Assembly: GCF_937924975.1 (NCBI RefSeq)
Contig: NZ_CALEYG010000034.1
Location: 1-64,000, forward strand
DNA length: 64,000 bases
Direction of reading: 5' to 3'
DNA from: an uncultured Stomatobaculum sp.
GTDB taxonomy: Bacteria > Bacillota > Clostridia > Lachnospirales > Lachnospiraceae
Shown: positions 8,792 to 17,690 of the stretch, piece by piece
Layout of the letters: each line of letters opens with the position of its first letter
Position numbering within the stretch: the first letter of the stretch is position 1
Program-made: the position numbers and the translations under genes
The notes under the pieces: generated by a model
Databases searched by the model: none
What the model was told of the DNA's origin: nothing
The model's input: only the letters and a program-made list of their open reading frames with translations

Positions 8792-9507
8792 AAGGCAGTA
8801 AGCGGAGCGCGGTTTGCGGCGCGGTGACAATCGGAATCTTAAGCGTGAGTCTGCTCACCGGCTGCGGGCGTCAAAAGAACACTGCGGCACAGACATCCGC
8901 CGAGACACTGACCATTCAGGCGGAGAGCAGCATTCCGGACATCAAGGCAGAGGCTGCCGAGGCGGCAGAGAGCGAGGCCGCCGCGAAGACGGTGACCGTA
9001 GACCTGAAAATCGAAAAACACAAGCAGGAGGGCAGGCATATGGTGCGCGCCGGTGCGCAGACCATCTCGGTGCCGACTTCGTTTGAGGGTCTGCAGAAAG
9101 AAGGCGCGGTATTCAGCGGCGAGAATGAAATTGTGAAGGCCGGGGCAACCGGAAGTTGCCGCGTGCAGTATCGGGGCTCTTTCGGACACATTCGAATCAA
9201 TGTGCGGAACAATCAGGATGAGGATTTGCCGGTCAAGGACTGTACGATCAAGGGAATCGAGATCGGCAGTTCCGAACCGGATCCGGAACTCACTCTTTAC
9301 GGGATTCCGATGGGGGCGACGAGACAACAGATTGCGGATGTCTACGGCGAGCCCTTCTCGAAGACCTTTGACAACGAAAAGCACATGTCCAATATGGTTT
9401 ATCAGTTCGGCGAGGACATTTACTCCAACCAGGTCGTGATGATTCTGTTTCAAAACGGCAGAGCGGTCGCCGCGAGTTACGACGACTTTTCGCTTTCGGA
9501 GCGCTGA
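8788..9507 (+). CDS. Putative lipoprotein with BamE/OmlA-like C-terminal domain
   Basis: 239 residues starting at GTG 8788. The signal peptide ends in LLTGC with Cys26 as lipidated residue. A charged Ala/Glu-rich linker of about 40 residues follows. The C-terminal part contains GATRQQIADVYGEP, which resembles the SmpA/OmlA (BamE-like) fold seen in many Firmicute lipoproteins; that is a motif impression only. Upstream stop overlap (GTGA) indicates coupling with the small lipoprotein gene. A bidirectional terminator closes the unit. Function unknown; likely surface-exposed. Confidence 0.75.
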   Translation: MKGSKRSAVCGAVTIGILSVSLLTGCGRQKNTAAQTSAETLTIQAESSIPDIKAEAAEAAESEAAAKTVTVDLKIEKHKQEGRHMVRAGAQTISVPTSFEGLQKEGAVFSGENEIVKAGATGSCRVQYRGSFGHIRINVRNNQDEDLPVKDCTIKGIEIGSSEPDPELTLYGIPMGATRQQIADVYGEPFSKTFDNEKHMSNMVYQFGEDIYSNQVVMILFQNGRAVAASYDDFSLSER

Positions 9508-9520
9508 TTGCGTGCGGACA

Positions 9521-9567
9521 GAAAAAATCCCCGGCAGTATCCAAAAGATGCTGCCGGGGATTTTTTC
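9521..9567. terminator. Bidirectional terminator
   Basis: GAAAAAATCCCCGGCAG / CTGCCGGGGATTTTTTC, a perfect 17-bp stem between the convergent lipoprotein and MATE genes. Confidence 0.93.
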
Positions 9568-9583
9568 GAACCGTGGCATTCTT

Positions 9584-10954
9584 TTAGTTCTGCTTCACCA
9601 GATTTTTCGGGTGATAGCGGTGTCTGGTCAGGAAGAGGTAGAGGCTCAGCGCGACGGAGGTCGTAATCCAGCTGATTGGATAAGCCGTCATCAGGGTCAG
9701 AATATCGCGGTGCAGCGGCACGGCGAGGAAAATCCAGAACAGGCGGAGCACACAGACGCCTATCATGGTCATAATCATGGGTATCCAGCTGTTGCCCATG
9801 CCGCGCAGCGTGCCGGAACAGAGCTCAATCGGAATGTAGGTGATAAAGAAAGGCACCACATAGTGAATCAGACGCCGGCAAATCGCGAGGACATCGGGAT
9901 CTTTCGTGAAAAAGTGCAGGAAGTCCATGCCGAAGAACCATATGACGGCCGAGAGAAAGAGGGTCGCGAATGCGGAGAGCGCGAAGGAGATGCGGAAGCC
10001 CTGAAAGGCGCGTTTTACCTGTCCTGCGCCGTAGTTTTGCCCCACGAAGGTCGTAATCGCAATGCCGAAGGCATTGATGACCATCCAGAACAGCACGTCC
10101 ATCTTGCCATAGGCCGTGACAGCGGCAATGGTGTTGGTGCCGAAGCTGTTGACGGTCGCCTGCACAATGATATTCGAAATGGTGTACATGGTGCTCTGCA
10201 GACCGGCCGGGAGGCCGACATAGATCATTTTTTTGAGCCAGCCGAAGTCCATGCGGAGTTCTCGCGGGTTGAGGCGCACTTCACTGTCCGTGTGGAGCAG
10301 GACATAGAGGACCATAATCGCAGAAGCCGCCTGCGAGAATATGGTTGCGAGCGCAGCGCCCGCGACGCCCAGATGGAGACAGACCACGAAGACCAGGTCG
10401 AGCACAATGTTGCTGAGACAGCTTAGAATCAGAAAGTAGAGCGGGCGTCTGGAGTCGCCGATCGCTCTGAGCACGGCCGCTCCCATGTTGTAAAAGAGAT
10501 TCGGAATCATGCCGAGGAAGTAGATGCGGAGATAGGCAGAGGCCTCCGGCATGATTTCATCCGGCAGAGACATTGCGCGGAGCGAGAATTTGGTCAGCGA
10601 GAGGCCGAGCCCCATGATCACGACGCCGGAAACCAGCGAAAAGGCCAGAGCCGTGTGGACACTCTTTGAGACCGCGTTCCGGTCGCGCGCGCCGTAGTAT
10701 TGCGAGATGATGACGCCGCAGCCCGAGGAGAGACCGATGAAGAAGCCGACAAACAGATTCACAAGCTGTCCGGTCGCACCTCCGACCGCAGCGAGGGCGG
10801 TATTGGTGCCGACAAAGCTGCCGACAATCACGGTATCTACGGTGTTGTAGAGCTGTTGGAAAAAGGTGCCGAGCAGAATCGGAAAGAAAAACAGTAACAG
10901 TTGTCCGGTGATGGGCCCCGTCGTGATCGACGGGGCCTGTGTTTTGGCTTTCAT
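9584..10954 (-). CDS. MATE family efflux transporter
   Basis: 456-residue multidrug and toxin extrusion-type transporter (NorM/DinF clan) with about 12 membrane spans, expected to export organic cations or drugs using a Na+ or H+ gradient. Family marks include PILLGTFFQQLYNTVDTVIVG near the N-terminus and the repeated half from about residue 235. The start at 10954 (MKAKTQ) is preceded by AGAGGAG; the longer open frame to 10999 adds 15 unlikely residues. It lies divergent from ftsH. Confidence 0.92.
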   Translation of the reverse strand: MKAKTQAPSITTGPITGQLLLFFFPILLGTFFQQLYNTVDTVIVGSFVGTNTALAAVGGATGQLVNLFVGFFIGLSSGCGVIISQYYGARDRNAVSKSVHTALAFSLVSGVVIMGLGLSLTKFSLRAMSLPDEIMPEASAYLRIYFLGMIPNLFYNMGAAVLRAIGDSRRPLYFLILSCLSNIVLDLVFVVCLHLGVAGAALATIFSQAASAIMVLYVLLHTDSEVRLNPRELRMDFGWLKKMIYVGLPAGLQSTMYTISNIIVQATVNSFGTNTIAAVTAYGKMDVLFWMVINAFGIAITTFVGQNYGAGQVKRAFQGFRISFALSAFATLFLSAVIWFFGMDFLHFFTKDPDVLAICRRLIHYVVPFFITYIPIELCSGTLRGMGNSWIPMIMTMIGVCVLRLFWIFLAVPLHRDILTLMTAYPISWITTSVALSLYLFLTRHRYHPKNLVKQN

Positions 10955-11143
10955 GGAGCGCTCCTCTGAAAAAAAGAATAGGTCTAAGAAGCATAGCACA
11001 GGCGGTTGACAATGAAAAGATTCCCCACGAAAAAGAAAAGAAGTGCTATACTAAGTAGCACAGATATTGTGAGAAAACGGGATTATCTCAGCCGGGAGGA
11101 CGGGAAATCCGTCTGATTTTAAAGGAGAAAAGAATACGAGTTT

Positions 11144-13420
11144 ATGAGCAAACGAAAGAAGGATAAAAGGGGGCTCTATCAGCGCCTGCGAGATTTGATG
11201 CTCGGCGGCGATGATGCGGACACAGACGATTTTGTGTTGCCGGAAGAGCTCCAGCAGAAGTACAGGAAAATTTATGATGAGCTGAAGGCTTGCCCGCCGG
11301 AGGAACGGGAGAGCAAACGAAAAGAATTAGAGGCTAAGTATCACGTTGAAATTTCCTTTGATCCGGAAACAGAAGATTACACCTTTCGGGAAGAGCCGCT
11401 GACCGGCAGCTTGAAAAGTCGGATGCAATCGCTGGGCGGACATGTGTCCGAGAGTTTGGTACCGCGTTGGATGCGCGGTGACGACGGAGAGGACGACGAG
11501 GAGGACGAGAATCCGGAGGACAGCGATCCGGGCGATGACGGCAATCGCGGCGGACGTGGCTTTGGCAATCTGTTGTTCCCGCTGCTCATGTTGCTTGCGG
11601 TCGTCATGCTGTTTTTCAATTTACTGTTGCCCCTCGGCGGCAAGCGAAACAGTGCCCAGGTCAAAGAGGTCTCGTACACGGAGTTCTTGCGCCGCATCGA
11701 TGAAAAGTCGATTGTCTCGGCGAAAATCGGCAATTCGGTGATTCGCTTTGATGTGAAACCGGAGGGCCAGAAATACACCTTGCACTATGTGACAACGCGC
11801 ATGGACAGCGATCGAGATCTGCCCGAGAAGCTCTATCAGGCAGGCGCGGTCGTGACGCGGGAGCGCTTTGACATCGGCGGTCTGCTGCTCTCGGGAGCGG
11901 CGCTCTTTTTACCTGTCATTCTGATTTTTGTCGCGATGAACTTCCTGATTCGGCGCATGGGGGTCGGCGGGGGCGGCGGCGGCTTCATGGGTGGTGTCAC
12001 CAAGAGCAATGCGAAGGTCTATGTGCAGAAGGAGACAGGCGTGACCTTTGCCGATGTCGCCGGTGAGGACGAGGCGAAGGAGAGTCTGACCGAGATTGTC
12101 GACTTCCTGCATAACCCCGAGCGCTTCCGGGAAATCGGTGCAAAATTGCCGAAGGGCGCGCTCCTCGTGGGGCCGCCCGGAACCGGTAAGACGCTGCTCG
12201 CGAAGGCAGTCGCAGGTGAGGCCAATGTGCCCTTCTTCTCGCTCTCGGGTTCCGACTTTGTCGAGATGTACGTCGGCGTCGGCGCATCCCGTGTGCGCGA
12301 CCTCTTCCGCCAGGCGCAGGAGGCTGCGCCCTGCATCATCTTTATCGATGAGATCGATGCGATCGGAAAGAGTCGCGATTCGCGTTACGGCGGCGGCAAC
12401 GACGAGCGGGAGCAGACCCTGAATCAGCTGCTCTCGGAGATGGACGGATTTGACTCCTCGAAGGGGCTCCTCGTGCTCGGTGCGACCAACCGGCCGGAGA
12501 TTCTGGATCCCGCGCTCCTGCGCCCGGGGCGCTTTGATCGCCGCGTTATTGTGGAGCGGCCGGACTTAAAGGGCAGAATCGAAATTCTGAAGGTGCACGC
12601 AAAGGATGTCATGCTCGATGACACCGTGGACTTTGATGCAATCGGTCTCGCGACGAGCGGGGCAGTCGGCTCGGAGCTCGCGAATATGGTCAACGAGGCT
12701 GCGATTCTCGCGGTCAAGAACGGACGGAAGGCCGTGAGCCAGAAGGATCTCTTTGAGTCGGTCGAGGTGGTTCTGGTCGGCAAGGAGAAGAAAGACCGCG
12801 TGATGAACCAGAAGGAGAGACGCATTGTCTCGTATCACGAGGTCGGACACGCCTTGATTTCCGCGCTCCAGAAGAATACGGAGCCGGTGCAGAAGATCAC
12901 GATTGTGCCGCGCACCATGGGCGCGCTCGGCTATGTCATGTATGTGCCGGAGGAGGAGACCTATCTCATGTCGAAGAAAGAGCTCGAGGAGCGACTGGTC
13001 TCGACCCTCGGCGGCAGAGCGGCGGAGGAGCTGGTCTTCGGCGATGTCACGACCGGCGCGCAGAACGACATTGAGCAGGCGACCAACATCGCAAAGTCGA
13101 TGGTTACGATGTACGGCATGAGCGAGAGCTTCGGCCTCATGGGGCTCGCAAAGATTGAGAACCAGTACCTCTCCGGCCGCACCGTGATGGATTGTTCCGA
13201 TCAGACGGCGGCGCAGGTAGACAAGGAAGTGGAGCGCATTCTAAAGGCGGCATATCAAACCGCACTCGCGTTGCTCCGCGAGAACCGCATGGTGCTGGAT
13301 CAGATCGCGGACTTCCTGATTAACCGCGAGACCATCACCGGCAAGGAGTTCATGCAGATTCTCCGCAAGGTGAAAAATCTGCCGACACCGCTCTCCGAAC
13401 GGGAGCCCATCCTGATCTGA
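11144..13420 (+). CDS. ftsH: ATP-dependent zinc metalloprotease FtsH
   Basis: 758-residue membrane-bound AAA+ protease that degrades misfolded membrane proteins and short-lived regulators. Two spans (about 142-165 and 246-268) flank a small extracytoplasmic domain. Walker A GPPGTGKT starts near 342, Walker B FIDEIDAIG follows, and the zinc site HEVGH is near 565. Unusual for the family, about 140 cytoplasmic residues precede the first span, including an acidic stretch of Asp/Glu around residues 112-128. Typical FtsH places this span at the N-terminus. An extended -10 (TGCTATACT at 11044-11052) lies upstream, followed by a leader of about 90 nt. Confidence 0.95.
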   Translation: MSKRKKDKRGLYQRLRDLMLGGDDADTDDFVLPEELQQKYRKIYDELKACPPEERESKRKELEAKYHVEISFDPETEDYTFREEPLTGSLKSRMQSLGGHVSESLVPRWMRGDDGEDDEEDENPEDSDPGDDGNRGGRGFGNLLFPLLMLLAVVMLFFNLLLPLGGKRNSAQVKEVSYTEFLRRIDEKSIVSAKIGNSVIRFDVKPEGQKYTLHYVTTRMDSDRDLPEKLYQAGAVVTRERFDIGGLLLSGAALFLPVILIFVAMNFLIRRMGVGGGGGGFMGGVTKSNAKVYVQKETGVTFADVAGEDEAKESLTEIVDFLHNPERFREIGAKLPKGALLVGPPGTGKTLLAKAVAGEANVPFFSLSGSDFVEMYVGVGASRVRDLFRQAQEAAPCIIFIDEIDAIGKSRDSRYGGGNDEREQTLNQLLSEMDGFDSSKGLLVLGATNRPEILDPALLRPGRFDRRVIVERPDLKGRIEILKVHAKDVMLDDTVDFDAIGLATSGAVGSELANMVNEAAILAVKNGRKAVSQKDLFESVEVVLVGKEKKDRVMNQKERRIVSYHEVGHALISALQKNTEPVQKITIVPRTMGALGYVMYVPEEETYLMSKKELEERLVSTLGGRAAEELVFGDVTTGAQNDIEQATNIAKSMVTMYGMSESFGLMGLAKIENQYLSGRTVMDCSDQTAAQVDKEVERILKAAYQTALALLRENRMVLDQIADFLINRETITGKEFMQILRKVKNLPTPLSEREPILI

Positions 13421-13437
13421 GTTTGATCAAAAACACG

Positions 13438-13486
13438 AAAAAGCCCGATCCCCTGCTCTCACGGCAGGCGGTTCCGGGCTTTTTTT
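13438..13486 (+). terminator. Terminator after ftsH
   Basis: AAAAAGCCCG / CGGGCTTTTTT stem with an internal CCTGC/GCAGG hairpin and a long T run. Confidence 0.85.
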
Positions 13487-13583
13487 CTTTTTTTGCGCGG
13501 GGGCTTCGGTTTGAAGGAAGCGTGCGAAACCGGCGCCGCTTCTTTTGTCTGTTTTACCGGACTTCTGCTCGGTCGGCTTGCGA

Positions 13584-13620
13584 TAAAAACGAGGGGACAC
13601 CCAACGGGTGTCCCCCTTCT
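13584..13620 (-). terminator. Terminator of the DUF1846 gene
   Basis: Perfect stem GGGGACACCC / GGGTGTCCCC with AAC loop. Read on the minus strand it is followed by GTTTTTAT, so it ends the minus-strand gene. Confidence 0.8.
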
Positions 13621-13636
13621 GTATGAGAAGAAGTTC

Positions 13637-15109
13637 TCAGTGATAGATTTTCTTGTTCTCGTAGCGCGGCTCACTCGTCAGCTGGAGACCGAGCTTATTC
13701 AAAATGCGGATATCCACCTCGGAGAGCATAACAGAGGTGTGCGCCTGGCAACCGCGGAGCTTTTTCAGCTGCTCCAGTGCCTTTGCGGCATTCGGGTCAC
13801 TCGCGGCATTCATCGAGAGCGCAATCAGAATCTCGTCGGTGTGGAGGCGCGGATTCTTGGAGCCGAGGTAGTTAATCTTCAGCGCCTGTACGGGCTCAAT
13901 GACAGTCGGGGAAATCAGTTTGATTTCGTCCGGAATGCCGCCGAGCGTCTTGACGGCATTTAAGAGTACGGCTGCGCTTGCGCCGAGCAGTTCGGAGGTT
14001 TTACCGGTCACGATGCGGCCGTCCGGCAGCTCGATCGCAGCGGCCGGTCCGCCGGTCACTTCCGCCTTGAGAAGCGCCGCGTGCACCACCGGACGGTTTG
14101 CCGTGGTCACGCCGGCCTGCTTCATCAGGAACTCAATCTTCGTGACCTCGGACTTCCGGGATTCGCCCTTTACGAGGCGATCCATGGTGGTGTACCAGCG
14201 GCGGATAATTTCCTGACGGCCCGCCTCGCGACACACTTCATCGTCGACGATGCAGTTACCTGCCATGTTGACGCCCATGTCGGTCGGAGACTTGTAGGGG
14301 CAGCTGCCGTAGATACCCTCGAACATGGCAGAGAGCACAGGGAAAATCTCCACGTCGCGGTTATAGTTGACGGTTGTCTTACCGTAGGCTTCGAGATGGA
14401 AGGGGTCAATCATATTGACATCGTTTAAGTCGGCAGTTGCAGCCTCGTAAGCGAGGTTCACAGGGTGGTTTAAGGGGAGGTTCCAAATCGGGAAGGTCTC
14501 GAACTTCGCGTAGCCGGCCTTCACGCCGCGGCGGTTTTCGTGGTAGAGCTGGGAGAGACAGGTTGCCATCTTGCCGCTGCCCGGTCCCGGTGCGGTCACA
14601 ATGACGAGCGGTCTCGTGGTCTCGATGTACTCGTTTTTGCCGTAGCCCTCCTCGCTCACAATGAGCGGGACATTTGCGGGATAGCCGTCAATCGAGTAGT
14701 GGCGATAGACCTTGATGCCCATGGCCTCGAGCTTGCTCTTAAACTGGTCGGCCGCATTGGTGTAGCGGGTGATGACGACGGAGCCGACATAGAGACCGGC
14801 ATCGCGAAACGCCTGAATCAGGCGCAGCACATCGACATCGTAGGTGATACCGAGATCGCCGCGGATTTTATTCTTCTCGATATCCGCCGCGGAAATCGCA
14901 ATGACAATTTCTGCCTGATCTGCCAGCTGCAGCAACATGCGGAGTTTGCTGTCCGGCTGAAAGCCCGGGAGCACGCGGGAGGCGTGATAGTCGTCGAAGA
15001 GCTTGCCGCCGAATTCGAGGTAGAGCTTGTCGCCGAACTTGGAGATGCGCTCGCGGATGTGCTCAGACTGCATGCGGAGGTATTTGTCGTTGTCAAACCC
15101 AATTTTCAT
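13637..15109 (-). CDS. DUF1846 domain-containing protein
   Basis: 490-residue cytoplasmic protein of the DUF1846 family, widespread in Lachnospiraceae and streptococci. The family is of unknown biochemical role; structural genomics members have a nucleotide-binding-like fold. The central segment VTAPGPGSGKMATCLSQLYHE (a P-loop-like glycine-rich turn) and MVNMAGN-type motifs are visible. The start MKIGFDN at 15109 has AAGGAG upstream; the extra 27 residues of the longer open frame lack family likeness. It is divergent from the uvrC operon. Confidence 0.85.
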   Translation of the reverse strand: MKIGFDNDKYLRMQSEHIRERISKFGDKLYLEFGGKLFDDYHASRVLPGFQPDSKLRMLLQLADQAEIVIAISAADIEKNKIRGDLGITYDVDVLRLIQAFRDAGLYVGSVVITRYTNAADQFKSKLEAMGIKVYRHYSIDGYPANVPLIVSEEGYGKNEYIETTRPLVIVTAPGPGSGKMATCLSQLYHENRRGVKAGYAKFETFPIWNLPLNHPVNLAYEAATADLNDVNMIDPFHLEAYGKTTVNYNRDVEIFPVLSAMFEGIYGSCPYKSPTDMGVNMAGNCIVDDEVCREAGRQEIIRRWYTTMDRLVKGESRKSEVTKIEFLMKQAGVTTANRPVVHAALLKAEVTGGPAAAIELPDGRIVTGKTSELLGASAAVLLNAVKTLGGIPDEIKLISPTVIEPVQALKINYLGSKNPRLHTDEILIALSMNAASDPNAAKALEQLKKLRGCQAHTSVMLSEVDIRILNKLGLQLTSEPRYENKKIYH

Positions 15110-15211
15110 ATCCACTCCTTTGCGCCGAATTCCGCCCGACCCTGTGCCGGGTGCATTTGACACGCACGAGATTGTATCATAGCTTTGCAAAAATGTGGTA
15201 TACTTTTTGCC

Positions 15212-15811
15212 ATGAATAAAAAAGAGAGCCCGTTGCCGGGGGCCTTTTACCGGCAGGAAGAAGGAAGTCTGTATCAGGTGCGCTGTGTTGCGGCCGATGC
15301 CGCGGGTGGCGAAGCACTGGTGATTTGCCAGAAATTGTCCGCTGATTTCGGTATTCTGGCTTACCGCCTGTCACAGTTTACGGCGCGGTTTTCGGAGGTG
15401 ACACCGACAGAGGAAACAGAGACAGCGGCGCCGGAGACGACTGCGTGCACGGGTGACACACCCGGGGGCGTTTCCGAAGAGCAAACGCAGTCTGCGGAAC
15501 AGGGACAGGAGAGCGAGGCCGCGGGACAGGCGTGCGAAGCGAAGAAAGAAACACGGCACCCCATCCCGGAGCCCGCGCCGGAAGAGCGGGATCGCCTTTT
15601 CCTGCACTTCCTTGAGCTTAAGAGCCCGAGCGAGCGCCGCATCTTCCTCGAAGAGGAGAGGGACAATCTGAGCGTGCGTGACATTGCACGGATTGCGACA
15701 ACACTCGAAATTGAGGACAGCGGCGAGCCCGAAGACCAGCTCCGGAATGCTTTTGCGGCACTGCGCCTGCAGGAGCGCTACGAAAAAGAGCGCGGCAATC
15801 GCCATGTTTGA
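15212..15811 (+). CDS. DUF1653-type protein with acidic linker and C-terminal helical region
   Basis: 199 residues from ATG 15212. Residues 5-55 (GAFYRQEEGSLYQVRCVAAD, then QKLSADFGILAYRLSQF) match the compact beta fold of DUF1653. Then comes a Ser/Thr/Glu-rich spacer and a charged C-terminal half (about 130-199). No ribosome site precedes the ATG: TATACT at 15199-15204 lies only 7 nt upstream, so the message may be leaderless or a start further upstream (TTG 15185) may be used. The stop overlaps the uvrC start by 8 nt. Function unknown; it is the first gene of the uvrC-hprK-murB-whiA block. Confidence 0.7.
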   Translation: MNKKESPLPGAFYRQEEGSLYQVRCVAADAAGGEALVICQKLSADFGILAYRLSQFTARFSEVTPTEETETAAPETTACTGDTPGGVSEEQTQSAEQGQESEAAGQACEAKKETRHPIPEPAPEERDRLFLHFLELKSPSERRIFLEEERDNLSVRDIARIATTLEIEDSGEPEDQLRNAFAALRLQERYEKERGNRHV

Positions 15812-17690
15812 CATCGCCGAGGAGTTGAAAAAGCTCCCGCCGAGCCCGGGCGTCTACATCATGCATGACAAACGGGACGAGATTATTTATGTGGGCAAGG
15901 CGATTTCACTCCGAAACCGCGTGCGGCAGTACTTTCAGTCCTCGCGGGGCAAGAGTCCTAAAATCCTGCAGATGGTGAGCCGCATAGCCCGCTTCGAGTA
16001 TATTGTGACGGACTCGGAGCTCGAGGCGCTGGTGCTCGAGAATAATTTAATCAAGGAAAATCGTCCGCGCTACAACACGATGCTCCGGGATGACAAGACC
16101 TATCCTTATATCAAGGTGACGGTCCGGGAGCCGTTTCCGCGCATCTTCATGACGCGGCAGATGAAGAAAGACAAGGCAAAATACTTCGGGCCGTTCAGTT
16201 CTTCGCAGGCGGTGCGGAAGACGCTGGACTTTATGTACCGCGCGTTTCAGCTCAGGGATTGCAAGCGCGCGCTGCCGCGGGACATCGGCAAGGAGAGGCC
16301 CTGCCTCAACTATCACATTCACCAGTGCGGCGCGCCGTGCGCGGGTTATATGGGTGAGAAGGCCTACCGCGCGAACGTGGATGCCGCGCTCGACTTTCTG
16401 AACGGAAAGTTCGAGCCGACGGTCAGAAAACTGAAAGATGAGATGGCGGATGCGGCAGCGCGCATGGAATTTGAGCGCGCGGGTGAACTCCGGGATCTGC
16501 TCCGCAGCATCGAGCACATTGAGCAGCGGCAAAAAGTGACCTCGGAGGGCATGGAGGACAGAGACATCATCGCGCTCGGCAGAGATGAGCGGGAGGCTGT
16601 AGTGCAGGTCTTCTTTGTCCGCGAGGGCAGAATTGTGGGACGCGAGCACCATTACCTCCACATTGCAATGGAAGATGAGAGCCGGGAATTGCTCGAGAGC
16701 TTCGTGAAACAGTTCTACGCCGGGACGCCCTTCATCCCGCAGGAAATCTGGCTCCAGGAGGAACTCACGGACAGCGCCCTCCTCACAGACTGGCTCTCCG
16801 CGAAGCGCGGCGCGCGCGTCCGGCTCGTGGTGCCGAAGAAGGGGGAGAAGGAAAAGCTCATGGAGCTCGCGGCGCGAAACGCCGATATGGTTCTCGAAAA
16901 GGACAGACAGCGGCTCCAAATGGACGAGGCGCGCAGCAAGGGCGCCGTGCACGAGCTCGAAGAATTGACAGGGCTTCGGAACCTGCACCGCATGGAAGCC
17001 TATGATATTTCCAACATCAGCGGAACGCTCTCGGTCGGTTCCATGGTTGTCTACGAGGACGGCAAGCCGAAGAAGAGCGATTACCGGAAGTTCCGCATTC
17101 AGACCGTCATCGGGCCGAACGACTATGCGTCGCTCCGCGAGGTCTTGACGCGCCGCTTTCAGCGGAGTCTCGCGGCCGAGGACGGCAATTTTGTGAAGCT
17201 GCCGGATCTGATTTTAATGGACGGCGGCAGAGGGCAGGTCAACATCGCCCTTGAAGTGTTACAGCGTTTCGATCTGCAAATTCCGGTCTGCGGCATGGTA
17301 AAGGATGATCAGCACAGGACGCGCGGACTCTGGTACCGGGGCGCGGAGCTGCCGATTTCCGAGCGGAGCGAGGGCTTTAAACTCGTGACCCGGATTCAGG
17401 ATGAGGCGCATCGCTTTGCGATTGAATACCACCGGAGTCTCCGCTCGAAGGCGGAGGTGCACTCGGTGCTCGACGATATTCCGGGCATCGGTGCGGTGCG
17501 GCGAAAGACCTTGCTCCGGCAGTACGGCGGCGTCGAAGGGGTCCGCGCCGCGAGCGTCGAGGAACTCAGCACCCTGCCCAGTTTCAATCTCCGCGTGGCG
17601 GAGGAAGTCTATCGGTATTTTCATCGGGAAAGGAGTCAGGAAGATGCACGGCGTGACAGTGACGGAACTGATTCAGAGAAACCACTTTAA
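15804..17690 (+). CDS. uvrC: Excinuclease ABC subunit UvrC
   Basis: 628-residue nuclease of nucleotide excision repair that makes both incisions around bulky DNA lesions together with UvrAB. N-terminal GIY-YIG domain (VYIMHDKRDEIIYVGKA, residues 13-90), a UVR helix pair (about 200-235), the RNase H-like C-terminal nuclease (DLILMDGGRGQVNIA), and terminal helix-hairpin-helix motifs (LDDIPGIGAVRRKTLL). The start ATG 15804 lies within the preceding gene. The 3' end overlaps hprK by 47 nt, an unusually long overlap. Confidence 0.96.
   Translation: MFDIAEELKKLPPSPGVYIMHDKRDEIIYVGKAISLRNRVRQYFQSSRGKSPKILQMVSRIARFEYIVTDSELEALVLENNLIKENRPRYNTMLRDDKTYPYIKVTVREPFPRIFMTRQMKKDKAKYFGPFSSSQAVRKTLDFMYRAFQLRDCKRALPRDIGKERPCLNYHIHQCGAPCAGYMGEKAYRANVDAALDFLNGKFEPTVRKLKDEMADAAARMEFERAGELRDLLRSIEHIEQRQKVTSEGMEDRDIIALGRDEREAVVQVFFVREGRIVGREHHYLHIAMEDESRELLESFVKQFYAGTPFIPQEIWLQEELTDSALLTDWLSAKRGARVRLVVPKKGEKEKLMELAARNADMVLEKDRQRLQMDEARSKGAVHELEELTGLRNLHRMEAYDISNISGTLSVGSMVVYEDGKPKKSDYRKFRIQTVIGPNDYASLREVLTRRFQRSLAAEDGNFVKLPDLILMDGGRGQVNIALEVLQRFDLQIPVCGMVKDDQHRTRGLWYRGAELPISERSEGFKLVTRIQDEAHRFAIEYHRSLRSKAEVHSVLDDIPGIGAVRRKTLLRQYGGVEGVRAASVEELSTLPSFNLRVAEEVYRYFHRERSQEDARRDSDGTDSEKPL

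Noticed and set aside
13423..13626. 67-codon frame after ftsH
   Set aside because: Runs through two terminators and has no ribosome site.
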